DNA of 58,464 nt from Thermoprotei archaeon (GTDB lineage Archaea; Thermoproteota; Thermoprotei; Thermofilales; B15-G2). Below are positions 23,888 to 32,753 of the stretch, piece by piece. The DNA lies in contig QMRV01000009.1 in assembly GCA_003649445.1 (NCBI GenBank), positions 1 to 58,464 of the forward strand. Reading direction: 5' to 3'. Numbering within the stretch: the stretch's first letter is position 1; each line of letters begins with the position of its first letter. The notes below the pieces were generated by a model, which had not been told where the DNA came from, searched no databases, and saw only the letters and a program-made list of their open reading frames with translations. Made by a program: the position numbers and the translations under genes.

Positions 23888-24949
23888 TTACTTGAATCTT
23901 TCTGAGAGTTTTTTCAGTTTTTTGACGTATTTTTCTATTTTATTGTTGTCTAGTAGTATTGTTTTTAGCTCTGTTTGAAGATATAGGTGTTTGAGTCCAT
24001 GTTCCTCTATTTTAGCTAGATATGCTTCTCTAAGCGGTGTCTTTGTGTCTATGGTTTCGTGTATTGCTTCGGTGGCTGCTAGTCCGGAGTGCATGGCGTA
24101 GTATATTCCTTCGCCTGTGTCGCTTCTTATGAAGCCTCCGGCGTCTCCTGTGAAAACTATGTTTCCTACTGTTAGGTCTTCTGGGTTTTTGGGACCTGTT
24201 ATTGGTAGCATGTATGTTTCTAGCTTGATTATCTGTTTTTCTTTGAATTTTTTCTCAATGAATGCTAGTAGTTTTTCTTTGAGTTCTTTTCCTGTTTTCA
24301 GGTATTTTAGTGGGTAGCCTAAGCCTACTACTATGACTTTTTCTCTTTCAGCTATCCATGTCCAGCCTCCTGGAGTTGTTGAGGCGTTGTAGTGTACTTC
24401 GAAGTATTTGCCTATGGTTTTTCTGTCTTCGAGCGAAACTTTGAGGTATGCTTGTATTGTTACTGCGAGGTTTTCCTTGCTCCACGGTTTTCCAAGACTC
24501 CTTGCTACTATAGAGTATACTCCGTCTGCGGCTACAACATACTTGGCTTCAATAATCTTGTTCTTTAGAACGACTTTGCAAATGTTTTTCGACTGGTGTA
24601 CAGCTAGTACTCTGCAGTTATCTGAGACTATTCCGCCTGCTTTAATTGCTTTCTTGACTAGAGCGTAGTCGAATTTCTTTCTGTAGACTACTGCTCCTGG
24701 CTCAGGGAACTCTACTGTCGCGTATGTTCCGCTAGGCGCGACGATTTTTACTCCAATTACTTGAGAAGCTACTGTTTCCTCATCTATGTCGAAGTCTTCG
24801 AGGACTCTAGGGTAGAGTACTCCAGCGCAAGGCTTGTGTCTAGGTAAAGGATATTTCTCTAGTCCTAGTACTTTTAAGCCTAGTTCAGTGCAGCGCTTAA
24901 TAGCCATTGCTCCAGCAGGCCCACATCCAACTACTACAACATCGTACAT
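23888..24949 (-). CDS. Geranylgeranyl reductase family FAD-dependent oxidoreductase
   Basis: A 353-residue flavoprotein with the N-terminal FAD motif VVVGCGPAGAMAIKRC, the conserved Cys segment RHKPCAGVL (about 37-45) and the second FAD motif FTGDAGGFIRSDTGEGIYYA (about 270-290). The family saturates the isoprenoid chains of archaeal membrane lipids or of quinones. Several paralogues usually occur in one genome, so lipid saturation is likely but not certain here. It is a single gene, divergent from the GH116 gene. Confidence 0.88.
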   Translation of the reverse strand: MYDVVVVGCGPAGAMAIKRCTELGLKVLGLEKYPLPRHKPCAGVLYPRVLEDFDIDEETVASQVIGVKIVAPSGTYATVEFPEPGAVVYRKKFDYALVKKAIKAGGIVSDNCRVLAVHQSKNICKVVLKNKIIEAKYVVAADGVYSIVARSLGKPWSKENLAVTIQAYLKVSLEDRKTIGKYFEVHYNASTTPGGWTWIAEREKVIVVGLGYPLKYLKTGKELKEKLLAFIEKKFKEKQIIKLETYMLPITGPKNPEDLTVGNIVFTGDAGGFIRSDTGEGIYYAMHSGLAATEAIHETIDTKTPLREAYLAKIEEHGLKHLYLQTELKTILLDNNKIEKYVKKLKKLSERFK

Positions 24950-25074
24950 TAGCTCTAGTTAAGAAAAGAGTATTACCCATAATAAGTTCACTGCTCAGGC
25001 TATACAGGGGTATATAGCTCTTCTGCAAAACTGTTTGCATGTTTTCTTACAATATGCCGTAAATACTATGTGAC

Positions 25075-25084
25075 AATTATAATA
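25075..25084 (+). promoter_or_regulatory. TATA box of the GH116 gene
   Basis: AATTATAATA centred about 28 bases before the ATG at 25108, which implies a leaderless or nearly leaderless mRNA. Confidence 0.5.
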
Positions 25085-25107
25085 TAGTTAATGGAAGCTA
25101 TTCTATT

Positions 25108-27165
25108 ATGTGCTGTGGGAAATTTCCTGTAGAGTATGGTTTGGGAGAAGCTGAGAGTGGGGTGCCACTAGGAGGCTTAGGGACGGGCTATATAACATTG
25201 GGGAGTGACGGTGCTTTTCAAGAGATAGTAACAATGGGTAATCCGCGTTCACCTATCTTGAGGCCTAAGTGCTCTTTTCTGACGATTTTTGCCTCTAGTA
25301 CTGAGTATAAAGTGGCAAAAGTGCTTGAGAATCCGGCGCCTCTTGGTCTTCCTGCTATTAAGTACTTGAAGTACTCGGGTCTATTTCCCTTCGCTAATAT
25401 TCGCTACATTGATGACGAGTTTCCAGTATATCTGTATCTTACTGCTTTCTCTCCTTTTGTTCCTGGAGACTCTAAGCACTCGGGTCTGCCTGTAGCGCTA
25501 TTTAAGCTAGTTGCTCGGAGTAAAGTCTCGGAGCTGTTGACTATAGCTGTTCTTTTCTCCTGGGAAGGCTCTAGTCTAGGATCAAAAGTGTTTGAAGAAG
25601 AAGGAGTTAAAGGAGTTACTTTAGAGGCGAAGCAAGGTAACTATACTATAGCTTCTATGATAGAGAAAGAAATTGAAGTGGAGGTGTCGCCTCCTTGGAC
25701 TAAAAGTGATGTGAAGCTTTTTTGGGACGATTTTGCTGAAGACGGTAAGTTTGCGGAGTTTAAGGGGTCTTTAGGAGAGGATACTGCGAGAGCTCTTGTG
25801 CTAAGATTCGTGTTACCGCCTTTTAGAGAAAAAGAGACAGTATTTGCTCTCAGCTGGTTTTTCCCTGATTTGAGAGATTCGGAGGGCAAGTTTATAGGCA
25901 GAATGTATGCTAACTGGTTTAACGACTCGAAGGAAGTAGCAGTTTATGCTATGCGGAATTTCACAAACCTTTATGAGCGAACCACTGTTTTGCACAGAGG
26001 AGTAAAGGCTTTTAAGCTGCCTGAATGGCTTGAAGACGCTTTATTGAATAGCCTCTACTCTTTAGCCAAAAATACTCTGTGGATAAAGGACGGTAAGTTT
26101 GCTCACAGTGAATCGTTTACAGGCTGCCCTATTACAGAGACTATAGTTTGCCGTTTCAATGGCTCGCTTCCTCTACTACTCTTCTTCCCAGAACTTGAGC
26201 TAAAAGTGATGCGCCACTTTGCACTTCTACAGCGTGAAGACGGCGCAATACCTTTTGCTTTCGGGAAACCCGAGTTTTTCGATAAGCCTTACTATGAGAC
26301 ACAGAAGTCACTTGATTCTTCAGAGTTCGTGCTCATGGTTTACCGCGACTACTTATTCACAAGAGACGAGAAGTTTCTAGAGGATCTTTACCCGCATGTC
26401 AAGAAAGCTATATGTTATGCTCAGAGCTTAGATACTGACGGCGACTGCCTTGTGAACGAAGTTTCTATGCAGTATTATGATCAGTGGCGTTTTTACGGTA
26501 CGTCAGCCTATGTAGCGGGCATATGGCTAGCTGCGCTAAGAGCAGCTGAGGAGATGGCAAAAATCATGGGCGACGAGAAGTTCAGTGCTGAGTGTAGAGC
26601 ATGGTTTGATAAAGGAAGAGAGAACTATGAACGTAAACTCTGGAACGGCACTTACTATAGGCTTTACAATGAGCCAGAAACAGGGAAAATTTCCGAAGTT
26701 TGTCTATGCAATCAGCTTATGGGCCAACTCTACGCTTATCTTTTAGGACTAGGCGATATGTTTCCAAGAGAACATACAGTAAGTGTTCTTCGGGCTATTT
26801 TCCGCCTAAATGTCAAGGCGACAAAATTTGGCGCCGTAAGTGGAGTGAGACCTGATGGAACTCCTGAGCCAGGGCCTCACTCAGAAACTGTCATTTTCGG
26901 CGAAGTGATGAACTATGCTGCAACCTGCCTCTATGTAGGCTTACGCGATGAGGGACTCGGAGCCGCGGAAAGAGCTTATGAAAACATTGTTTATTATCAA
27001 AAATCGCCGTGGAACATATACTTCAGCTATGATAGAGAAACAGGAGAACCTATTTGGGGAAGCAACTATTACAGCAATATGTGCGTATGGCATTTTCTAC
27101 CAGCATGGCTAAGAGTAGATGTAGGTAAGCTCAAAGAGTACATACATAAATATTTTCATACATAG
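25108..27165 (+). CDS. GH116 beta-glycosidase (beta-glucosidase/beta-xylosidase type)
   Basis: A 685-residue enzyme of the GBA2-like family GH116. The N-terminal beta domain starts GLGEAESGVPLGGLGTGYI, the family signature, and the (alpha/alpha)6 barrel follows from about residue 300. By position and context E335 (FAHSESF) is the likely nucleophile and D458 (QYYDQW) the acid/base; in the characterised archaeal enzyme SSO1353 these are E335 and D462. SSO1353-like enzymes act on beta-glucosides and beta-xylosides. With no signal peptide it should be cytoplasmic, and with the GH31 enzyme it could finish the breakdown of xyloglucan-like oligosaccharides. Confidence 0.9.
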   Translation: MCCGKFPVEYGLGEAESGVPLGGLGTGYITLGSDGAFQEIVTMGNPRSPILRPKCSFLTIFASSTEYKVAKVLENPAPLGLPAIKYLKYSGLFPFANIRYIDDEFPVYLYLTAFSPFVPGDSKHSGLPVALFKLVARSKVSELLTIAVLFSWEGSSLGSKVFEEEGVKGVTLEAKQGNYTIASMIEKEIEVEVSPPWTKSDVKLFWDDFAEDGKFAEFKGSLGEDTARALVLRFVLPPFREKETVFALSWFFPDLRDSEGKFIGRMYANWFNDSKEVAVYAMRNFTNLYERTTVLHRGVKAFKLPEWLEDALLNSLYSLAKNTLWIKDGKFAHSESFTGCPITETIVCRFNGSLPLLLFFPELELKVMRHFALLQREDGAIPFAFGKPEFFDKPYYETQKSLDSSEFVLMVYRDYLFTRDEKFLEDLYPHVKKAICYAQSLDTDGDCLVNEVSMQYYDQWRFYGTSAYVAGIWLAALRAAEEMAKIMGDEKFSAECRAWFDKGRENYERKLWNGTYYRLYNEPETGKISEVCLCNQLMGQLYAYLLGLGDMFPREHTVSVLRAIFRLNVKATKFGAVSGVRPDGTPEPGPHSETVIFGEVMNYAATCLYVGLRDEGLGAAERAYENIVYYQKSPWNIYFSYDRETGEPIWGSNYYSNMCVWHFLPAWLRVDVGKLKEYIHKYFHT

Positions 27166-27258
27166 TTTAGAACAAAGACTGTTCTCAATTCAGTTACTTT
27201 AGCTTTTGAAAAAGCTAAACTCTAGAGCTCAATAATTTTGCAGTGTCATTGCAAATTA

Positions 27259-27267
27259 CTTATATAC
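27259..27267 (+). promoter_or_regulatory. TATA box of the AAA ATPase gene at 27289
   Basis: CTTATATAC lies 26 bases before GTG 27289. It decides that start over the TTG further upstream at 27238, which would lie upstream of the promoter. Confidence 0.55.
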
Positions 27268-27288
27268 TTGTTTGCAGTAATACTGCAT

Positions 27289-28548
27289 GTGGAAGAATAT
27301 AATCCATGGTGGCTAAATGAACCTGATCCTTTTTACGAGAAGTGGGCTGAGTCTAAAGTAAAGTGGATTCCAAGTGTCATAGAAGAGTTTTCTTTTGAGC
27401 CCTATGCACTTCACTTTTTTATAGGCCCTAGACAGGTAGGAAAAACTACTACACTTAAAATAATAATCCATAACTTGCTTAAGACAAGGGATCCTCGCTC
27501 AATTTTCTACTATTCGTGCGACGAACTTTTAGACTATAGAGAGCTAGGAGAAATACTAGATAATTACTTGTCTGCTAGAAGAGAGTGGGGAATAGAGAGC
27601 TCTATTATCTTTTTAGATGAAATAACTTTCGTAAATGAGTGGTATAGAGCTCTTAAGTCGCGCATAGATAGAGGCCTTTTCTCAAAAGACGTTATTGTAG
27701 TAACTGGTTCTGCTAGTCTGGAGCTAATGGCGGGTAAAGAACGTTTTCCTGGAAGAAGAGGGTTCGGAAAAGATATCTACATGATGCCTCTATCTTTCCG
27801 CGAATATCTGTTGAATTTCAGTAAACTAGAAATTCAGGGAGCAAAAATAGATAATTTAAATGAGTTAATGAAGAAAATAAAAGCTAATACATTATTCTCA
27901 AAAACTATAAGCATTTTCTTTGAGAAATACCTCAAGACAGGAGGTTTTCCGATTCCTATTAAAGAGTATTTTGAGAGAGGCAAAGTAACACATGTTTCGC
28001 AGAAAACCTACTTAGATTGGCTTAAAGCAGACTGGATTAAGGCAGGAAAAAGCGAAAACTACATGAAAGAAATAATATCTTACTTACTTGAAGCGGGAAC
28101 AGTTCCAGTAAGCTGGCACACAATATCCAAAAATACTTCTATTTCATCGCCTCATACTGTCAGAGAATACATCGAGCTTCTAGAAAACCTTTTAGTACTA
28201 AAAGTGCTCTACTGGACTTCTCCTAGCGGGCAAATAGACTACAGAAAATCAAAGAAAATAATTTTCATCGACCCATTCCTGTATCAAATATTCTCTTCTT
28301 ACACGAAAGTAGAAGTAAATGAAACGGTAGTTGTAGAAGCGACTGTAGCAGCTCACTTAGCTAGAGTAAAGTCAGTCTACTACTGGAAAAATAAAACTGA
28401 AGTCGACGTAGTTATACTGGACGGTAAGCCATTAGGCTTCGAAGTAAAGTGGACAAGAAGACCTAAGTTTGGCCGTAAACCTATACAAACTTATGTTCTA
28501 GGCAAGAACCAAATACCACTTTTTTTAGCTTCTCTCATAACCCAGTAG
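27289..28548 (+). CDS. Archaeal AAA ATPase (AAA_14/DUF4143 type)
   Basis: About 419 residues from the GTG at 27289, chosen because of the TATA box at 27259. Walker A is GPRQVGKTTT, Walker B IIFLDEI, followed by the arginine-rich sensor region (VTGSASLELM, FPGRRGFGKD). The C-terminal half carries a winged helix (HTISKNTSISSPHTVREYIE) and a DUF4143/PD-(D/E)XK-like segment (SVYYWKNKTEVDVVI, GFEVKWTR). These ATPases are abundant in hyperthermophilic archaea and are of unknown role. A second, distant relative is at 38471. It is followed by the lplA gene after eight bases. Confidence 0.87.
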   Translation: MEEYNPWWLNEPDPFYEKWAESKVKWIPSVIEEFSFEPYALHFFIGPRQVGKTTTLKIIIHNLLKTRDPRSIFYYSCDELLDYRELGEILDNYLSARREWGIESSIIFLDEITFVNEWYRALKSRIDRGLFSKDVIVVTGSASLELMAGKERFPGRRGFGKDIYMMPLSFREYLLNFSKLEIQGAKIDNLNELMKKIKANTLFSKTISIFFEKYLKTGGFPIPIKEYFERGKVTHVSQKTYLDWLKADWIKAGKSENYMKEIISYLLEAGTVPVSWHTISKNTSISSPHTVREYIELLENLLVLKVLYWTSPSGQIDYRKSKKIIFIDPFLYQIFSSYTKVEVNETVVVEATVAAHLARVKSVYYWKNKTEVDVVILDGKPLGFEVKWTRRPKFGRKPIQTYVLGKNQIPLFLASLITQ

Positions 28549-28556
28549 GTATTAAA

Positions 28557-30149
28557 TTGGACCCCCAGCTATACTCACGGATGCCTGAAAACACTTGGAG
28601 AGTAGTAGACACAGGTCTCCGCTCAGCTGCAGAAAACATGGCGCTAGACGAAGTAATTTTAAGAGCAGTAGCTGAAAACAAGGCTCCAAACACAATAAGA
28701 TTTCTTAGATTCTCTAAACCCTGCGTACTTGTAGGCTATCACCAAGACGTAGAGCAAGAAGTAAGACTAGACTACTGCCTCAGCAAGGGCATTGAAATAA
28801 ATAGAAGGATTACCGGAGGCGGAGCCATATACTTTCATCCACTTCACTTAGGATGGGAAGTAATAGCTAAGTGGACAAACCCCTTCCCCAAAAGCATAGA
28901 AAAGCTCTACGAGTACATATGCAGACCCGTGGTTTCCGCGCTAAGACAACTAGGCTTAAACGCTAAATTCAGACCCAAAAACGATATTGAAATAAACGGA
29001 AGAAAAATTTCGGGAACAGGAGGCACAAACTACGGAGGCTCTTTCCTGTTCCAAGGAACACTTCTCACAGACCTAGATATACGGGAAATGCTCAAGTGCC
29101 TTAGAATTCCCGTCAAAAAACTAAGCGACAAAGAAGTAGAATCTCTCAAAGAAAGAGTAACTACCTTGAAGTGGGAGCTAGGCTATGTTCCAGACTTAAA
29201 TGAACTCAAAAAACTTATTGTAGAGGAAATGTGTAAGCACTTCAATATAGAGGTATGGGAAGGTGAGCTAACAGAATACGAGGAAAAACTCTTGGAGGAA
29301 AAACTGCCCTACTTCAAGTCAGAGCAGTGGATATACTTAATCAAAGTACCTAAGAAAGGAATTTTCCATGCAAGCATAAAAGTTCCAGGCGGACTAATTA
29401 GGGCAGCAGTAAGTGTGCGAGAAAAAGTCATTCAGTACACTTACATGACAGGAGACTTCTTTGCTTTCCCGAGAAACCTGATATATGAAATTGAAAGCAG
29501 ATTAAAGCATATTCCACTAAACTACAGTGAAATAACTGAAACAGTAGCCAAACTATTCGAAGAAGCCAACGCAGTAATTCCTGGAGTAAAGCCAGAAGAC
29601 ATAGCTAAAGTAGTATACGAAGCAGCAAGCAAAGTACATTTAATAGACCTAGGTTTTACTGAAGATGAAGCAAACCAGATAATAGAAGTACTGAAGCCAG
29701 CTGAATACACTTTAGCTAGAGCAAACTACTTGCTTCTACCTTACTGCGCTAAACCGCTAGAATGTAGCTTAAGATACAGCGAAGACTGCGTTAAATGCGG
29801 ACTCTGCGACTTCGCAGAAATATACGACGTAGCAGAGAAACTAGGATTTAAGCCTATGACAATTACGAGCTACGAGCACCTCGAAGAAACACTAACCAAG
29901 CTTAAAGAAGCAGGCGAAAAAGCCTGGATTGGAAGCTGCTGCGAAGCATTCTACGAGAAACACTTCGAAGATTTCAAGAGAATAGGACTTCCTGGACTAA
30001 TAGTGACAACAGAAGGATTCACATGCTACGATTTAAGCCAAGAACATCTAGCGTATCAAGGAAAATACGAAGGAGTTTCAAAGCTTAGAACAAACTTAAT
30101 TATTAAGACTTTAAAAATATCTGCGTCAATTAAGGCTCGTAAAAAGTAG
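28557..30149 (+). CDS. lplA: Lipoate-protein ligase A fused to a DUF116 domain
   Basis: A 530-residue fusion. Residues 1-200 are an LplA/BPL catalytic domain: RRITGGGAIYF (about 83-93) is the lipoyl-AMP loop and K150 in NGRKISGTGG the reactive lysine. Residues 200-310 are the LplB-like accessory part. The C-terminal part (about 385-515) is DUF116, with a Cys-rich motif (C397, C403, C411, C414, C417, plus C461, C462, C490) that probably binds Fe-S clusters. LplA attaches lipoate or octanoate to E2 or GcvH domains. Two radical-SAM genes follow at 31167 and 33132. The TTG start (28557) has an AGGT-type SD; ATG 28581 is the alternative. Confidence 0.88.
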   Translation: MDPQLYSRMPENTWRVVDTGLRSAAENMALDEVILRAVAENKAPNTIRFLRFSKPCVLVGYHQDVEQEVRLDYCLSKGIEINRRITGGGAIYFHPLHLGWEVIAKWTNPFPKSIEKLYEYICRPVVSALRQLGLNAKFRPKNDIEINGRKISGTGGTNYGGSFLFQGTLLTDLDIREMLKCLRIPVKKLSDKEVESLKERVTTLKWELGYVPDLNELKKLIVEEMCKHFNIEVWEGELTEYEEKLLEEKLPYFKSEQWIYLIKVPKKGIFHASIKVPGGLIRAAVSVREKVIQYTYMTGDFFAFPRNLIYEIESRLKHIPLNYSEITETVAKLFEEANAVIPGVKPEDIAKVVYEAASKVHLIDLGFTEDEANQIIEVLKPAEYTLARANYLLLPYCAKPLECSLRYSEDCVKCGLCDFAEIYDVAEKLGFKPMTITSYEHLEETLTKLKEAGEKAWIGSCCEAFYEKHFEDFKRIGLPGLIVTTEGFTCYDLSQEHLAYQGKYEGVSKLRTNLIIKTLKISASIKARKK

Positions 30150-30213
30150 TTTGTCCTCTCGAAAATTTCAACAGCATAAATATGAGCTATTTTTACTATA
30201 TAGTTCCCTTAAG

Positions 30214-31164
30214 CTAATTTAGTTTCTTAAAGAATACTTCTATTTGATTAGGAATATTGGAGTAGTTTAGTGGATATTCGGGTATTAGCTTTACTAGATA
30301 TCTAGTATTATAGAATATTTCTATTCCTTTGATAGGTATTTCTTTTGAATATGCTTTTAACCACTTTAGCTTATATTTTTCTTTAGCTAATCCGCTTATA
30401 ATGCTCATTTGCTTCAGGTAAAACCATTTCATATAGCTTATATTTAATGGTGCAGCTATACTAGCCGTGCTGAACGTCCTTAGAACTTTTAGCGAGCAGT
30501 CTAGAAATAATATTTTTCTATCGCTAATTTCACCTATTAAGCCGACGTAAGGTAGCGGACCTTCTATAATAATAGTGTTTACTGCAATAGGGTTTTTACT
30601 TGAAGCTATAATTATGTTCTTGGCTGAGCTTAAGGAACATAAGATAAAGTCTCTTTTAACTACCTCTACTTTCAATTTAAGTAAGTTTTCGACAGGATAG
30701 TATGGAGGCATAGGTTTAGCTATTTTGAGTTGAATTGCTCTTGAAGGAGCGAGACTTTCATTCGAGCATACTTCTACGTGTATGTGTGGTATGTGGTGGT
30801 ATGAAAAGTAGTTTGTTCTAATGTATTTTCCTATAACGTCGCCTACATGTATTTTATCTCCGGGCTTTACTAGAGGCTCAGCGTGCATTATTTTTATTCT
30901 AGTTTTTGATCTCTTTTTAGGTTTTATTGATATTATGTAGTCTTTTTTAGAGTATTTTCCTATGCCGCTGTCTACTTCAATAATTTTGTCGACTATTCCT
31001 GTGACTGGTGAAAGTGCCTCTGCTCCGAAGTCGAAGCTTGTGGAAATATCTACTGCAGCGCACTTTAAGTGAGGCGCGTAGGGACTTGAGAAAAAGCTAT
31101 TTACTGCGCCGGTGAAGCTGTAGATTTCTATCCCTTTTGCCTCAGCTATGAGTAGAGGCTTCAC
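30214..31164 (-). CDS. M23/LytM-like metallopeptidase-fold protein
   Basis: A 316-residue soluble protein. Residues 30-145 have the LytM/M23 pattern: AAVDISTSFDFGAEALSPVTG, then VGDVIGKYIRTNY and the HxH metal motif HIPHIHVEV (about 128-136). Residues 150-316 are a novel C-terminal domain. M23 enzymes normally cut peptidoglycan crosslinks, which archaea lack, so its role must be different. It lies two bases downstream of the radical-SAM gene at 31167 and was probably co-transcribed with it, next to the lipoate-ligase gene. Confidence 0.75.
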   Translation of the reverse strand: MKPLLIAEAKGIEIYSFTGAVNSFFSSPYAPHLKCAAVDISTSFDFGAEALSPVTGIVDKIIEVDSGIGKYSKKDYIISIKPKKRSKTRIKIMHAEPLVKPGDKIHVGDVIGKYIRTNYFSYHHIPHIHVEVCSNESLAPSRAIQLKIAKPMPPYYPVENLLKLKVEVVKRDFILCSLSSAKNIIIASSKNPIAVNTIIIEGPLPYVGLIGEISDRKILFLDCSLKVLRTFSTASIAAPLNISYMKWFYLKQMSIISGLAKEKYKLKWLKAYSKEIPIKGIEIFYNTRYLVKLIPEYPLNYSNIPNQIEVFFKKLN

Positions 31165-31166
31165 GT

Positions 31167-32255
31167 TTACTTGAAGTTTTCTTTAAGATATTTTACTAGA
31201 GCTTCGAGTGTGTTCTGTGGAGGAGAATATGTCCACAGCTGTTTCTTTATTTCAACTATTTCTTCTTCGCTTGGTCTGAAGGGGAAGTTTCGAGGAAACT
31301 CGCTCGGTCTCTCATTAGCATACGGTCTATTGCAGCCTGGGCACCCTGAAGTAACAAATGGGTATCTGCTTTCGATAATGTCTTCTAAGAGCCCTTTAGG
31401 TACTCCGAAGTCTACTATTTGTCCTACATTATTGAACTTCATGTTTTCGGCGTAGCTGATCTCGCAGTCTATTAAATAACGAGCCAGCTGTACTCTTCTG
31501 TACTGGCTTATAGGAGGTCTAGGCCATTTTTCTAGAACAGAGCCTTCTTCAGGATAAAATGAAAAGAGATGTGTCTCAGCACCCATATTGTGAGCTTTCT
31601 GTATGAGCTCTACTGCTTCTTTTTCGGTTTCACCTAAGCCTACTATTAAGTGTATTCCTACTTTCCCTTTGCCCATGACTTCAACTGCTTCTTCTACTCC
31701 CTTAAGGTATCTCTCCCATCTGTGAGGCCCTCTAGCACTTTTGCCTCGGAGAAGATCGAAGATCGTGGGTGTAGCACAGTCTATTGCTATTCCAATTCTC
31801 TCGGCACCCGCCTCTCTAAGCTTCATCATTTCTTCTCGCTTAAAGAGTGTTGGAGTTATTAGAGCTGATATAGGCATACCTACTTCACGGTACACTCTCC
31901 TAATTACCTCTATTTCGGCTTCAACTGCCTTAGGATTAGTTATAGTTGCTACACAAACTCTATAGGGTCTAAAAGAGCAGCCTGACTGAAGGAATTTCTT
32001 TAGAGAAACTATTACGTCGTCTAGTTTCCGTAGAGGCCACTCTACTCTAATCAGTGTTTTACAGACAGCATCCTTAGCTACTTCTCTTGCTTGACCACAG
32101 TAAAGGCAGTTTGCTTTACATCCATCCCTAAAGTATAGGAGGAGATTTATGCAGTATGGTTGAGCATACCTGTAGAACTTACCTGGAGAAAATCCAAGAA
32201 TTATGTCGGCAGCAGTACTCGTCCTTACGTAGTCCGGGGACTCGCCCTCAGGCAT
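31167..32255 (-). CDS. Radical-SAM protein of the LipS1/LipS2 (archaeal lipoyl synthase) type
   Basis: A 362-residue radical-SAM enzyme with the cluster motif CKANCLYC (CX3CX2C, about residues 46-53) followed by GQAREV, as in BioB-like proteins, and the distal motif SGCPGCNRPYANERP (about 306-320) that should hold an auxiliary cluster. The lplA-DUF116 gene next door and a second radical-SAM gene at 33132 point to the LipS1/LipS2 pair, which in Thermococcus together insert sulfur at C6 and C8 of the octanoyl chain and were formerly annotated as biotin synthases. Which of the two subunits this is I leave open; the BioB-like form suggests LipS2. Operon with the M23-like gene. Confidence 0.75.
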   Translation of the reverse strand: MPEGESPDYVRTSTAADIILGFSPGKFYRYAQPYCINLLLYFRDGCKANCLYCGQAREVAKDAVCKTLIRVEWPLRKLDDVIVSLKKFLQSGCSFRPYRVCVATITNPKAVEAEIEVIRRVYREVGMPISALITPTLFKREEMMKLREAGAERIGIAIDCATPTIFDLLRGKSARGPHRWERYLKGVEEAVEVMGKGKVGIHLIVGLGETEKEAVELIQKAHNMGAETHLFSFYPEEGSVLEKWPRPPISQYRRVQLARYLIDCEISYAENMKFNNVGQIVDFGVPKGLLEDIIESRYPFVTSGCPGCNRPYANERPSEFPRNFPFRPSEEEIVEIKKQLWTYSPPQNTLEALVKYLKENFK

Positions 32256-32354
32256 AAGCTTCCTTGAATACTGCAGTTAACAATATAAAAAAGTAATCGG
32301 CGGAAAGGCAAGATATCTAGATATCATTATATACTAGCTTTCATCTCTTACTCT

Positions 32355-32753
32355 GTGGGTAAAAGAAATGTTTTCTTAAGAAATATTGATGAAAAAGTAT
32401 ATCTTGAAGTAAAGGCGAGAGCTGCTCTACTCGGTATAACCGTCAGCGAAGCCGTCAATATGGCTTTACGGGAATGGCTCAAAAAGCCTATTACTAAAAT
32501 AGAAGTTAAAAAAGATGATTTGAGAGACCTAGCAGAAAAACTGGCTAATGAGTACTATGAGGAAGGAAAGCGAGGTTATATAGTAGTAGTTAGCGAAAAA
32601 GAGCACTATTTGTGCGATACTATAGAAGAGTGTATAGATTTAATTAAAAAACTTTATAGTGAAAAGAAAATTAAAAGAAGTATTATTCGTGAAATAAAAC
32701 CTAAGGCTTTAAAATTTGTAGAATTAGGCGGTGGTGGTATTGAAATTATTTGA
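32355..32753 (+). CDS. Ribbon-helix-helix/DUF5678-like antitoxin-type protein
   Basis: A 132-residue protein. The N-terminus (RNVFLRNIDEKVYLEVKARA, then GITVSEAVNMALREWLKK) is a ribbon-helix-helix; the middle (RGYIVVVSEKEHYLCDTIEE) resembles DUF5678, a small domain usually found beside archaeal aspartic proteases. It overlaps the retropepsin gene at 32731 by 23 bases, so they are translationally coupled. The GTG start lies downstream of a TATATA stretch at about 32325, divergent from the radical-SAM operon. Confidence 0.7.
   Translation: MGKRNVFLRNIDEKVYLEVKARAALLGITVSEAVNMALREWLKKPITKIEVKKDDLRDLAEKLANEYYEEGKRGYIVVVSEKEHYLCDTIEECIDLIKKLYSEKKIKRSIIREIKPKALKFVELGGGGIEII

Noticed and set aside
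27238..27288. Longer N-terminus of the ATPase from TTG 27238
   Set aside because: The TATA box lies at 27259, inside that extension, so transcription should begin near GTG 27289.
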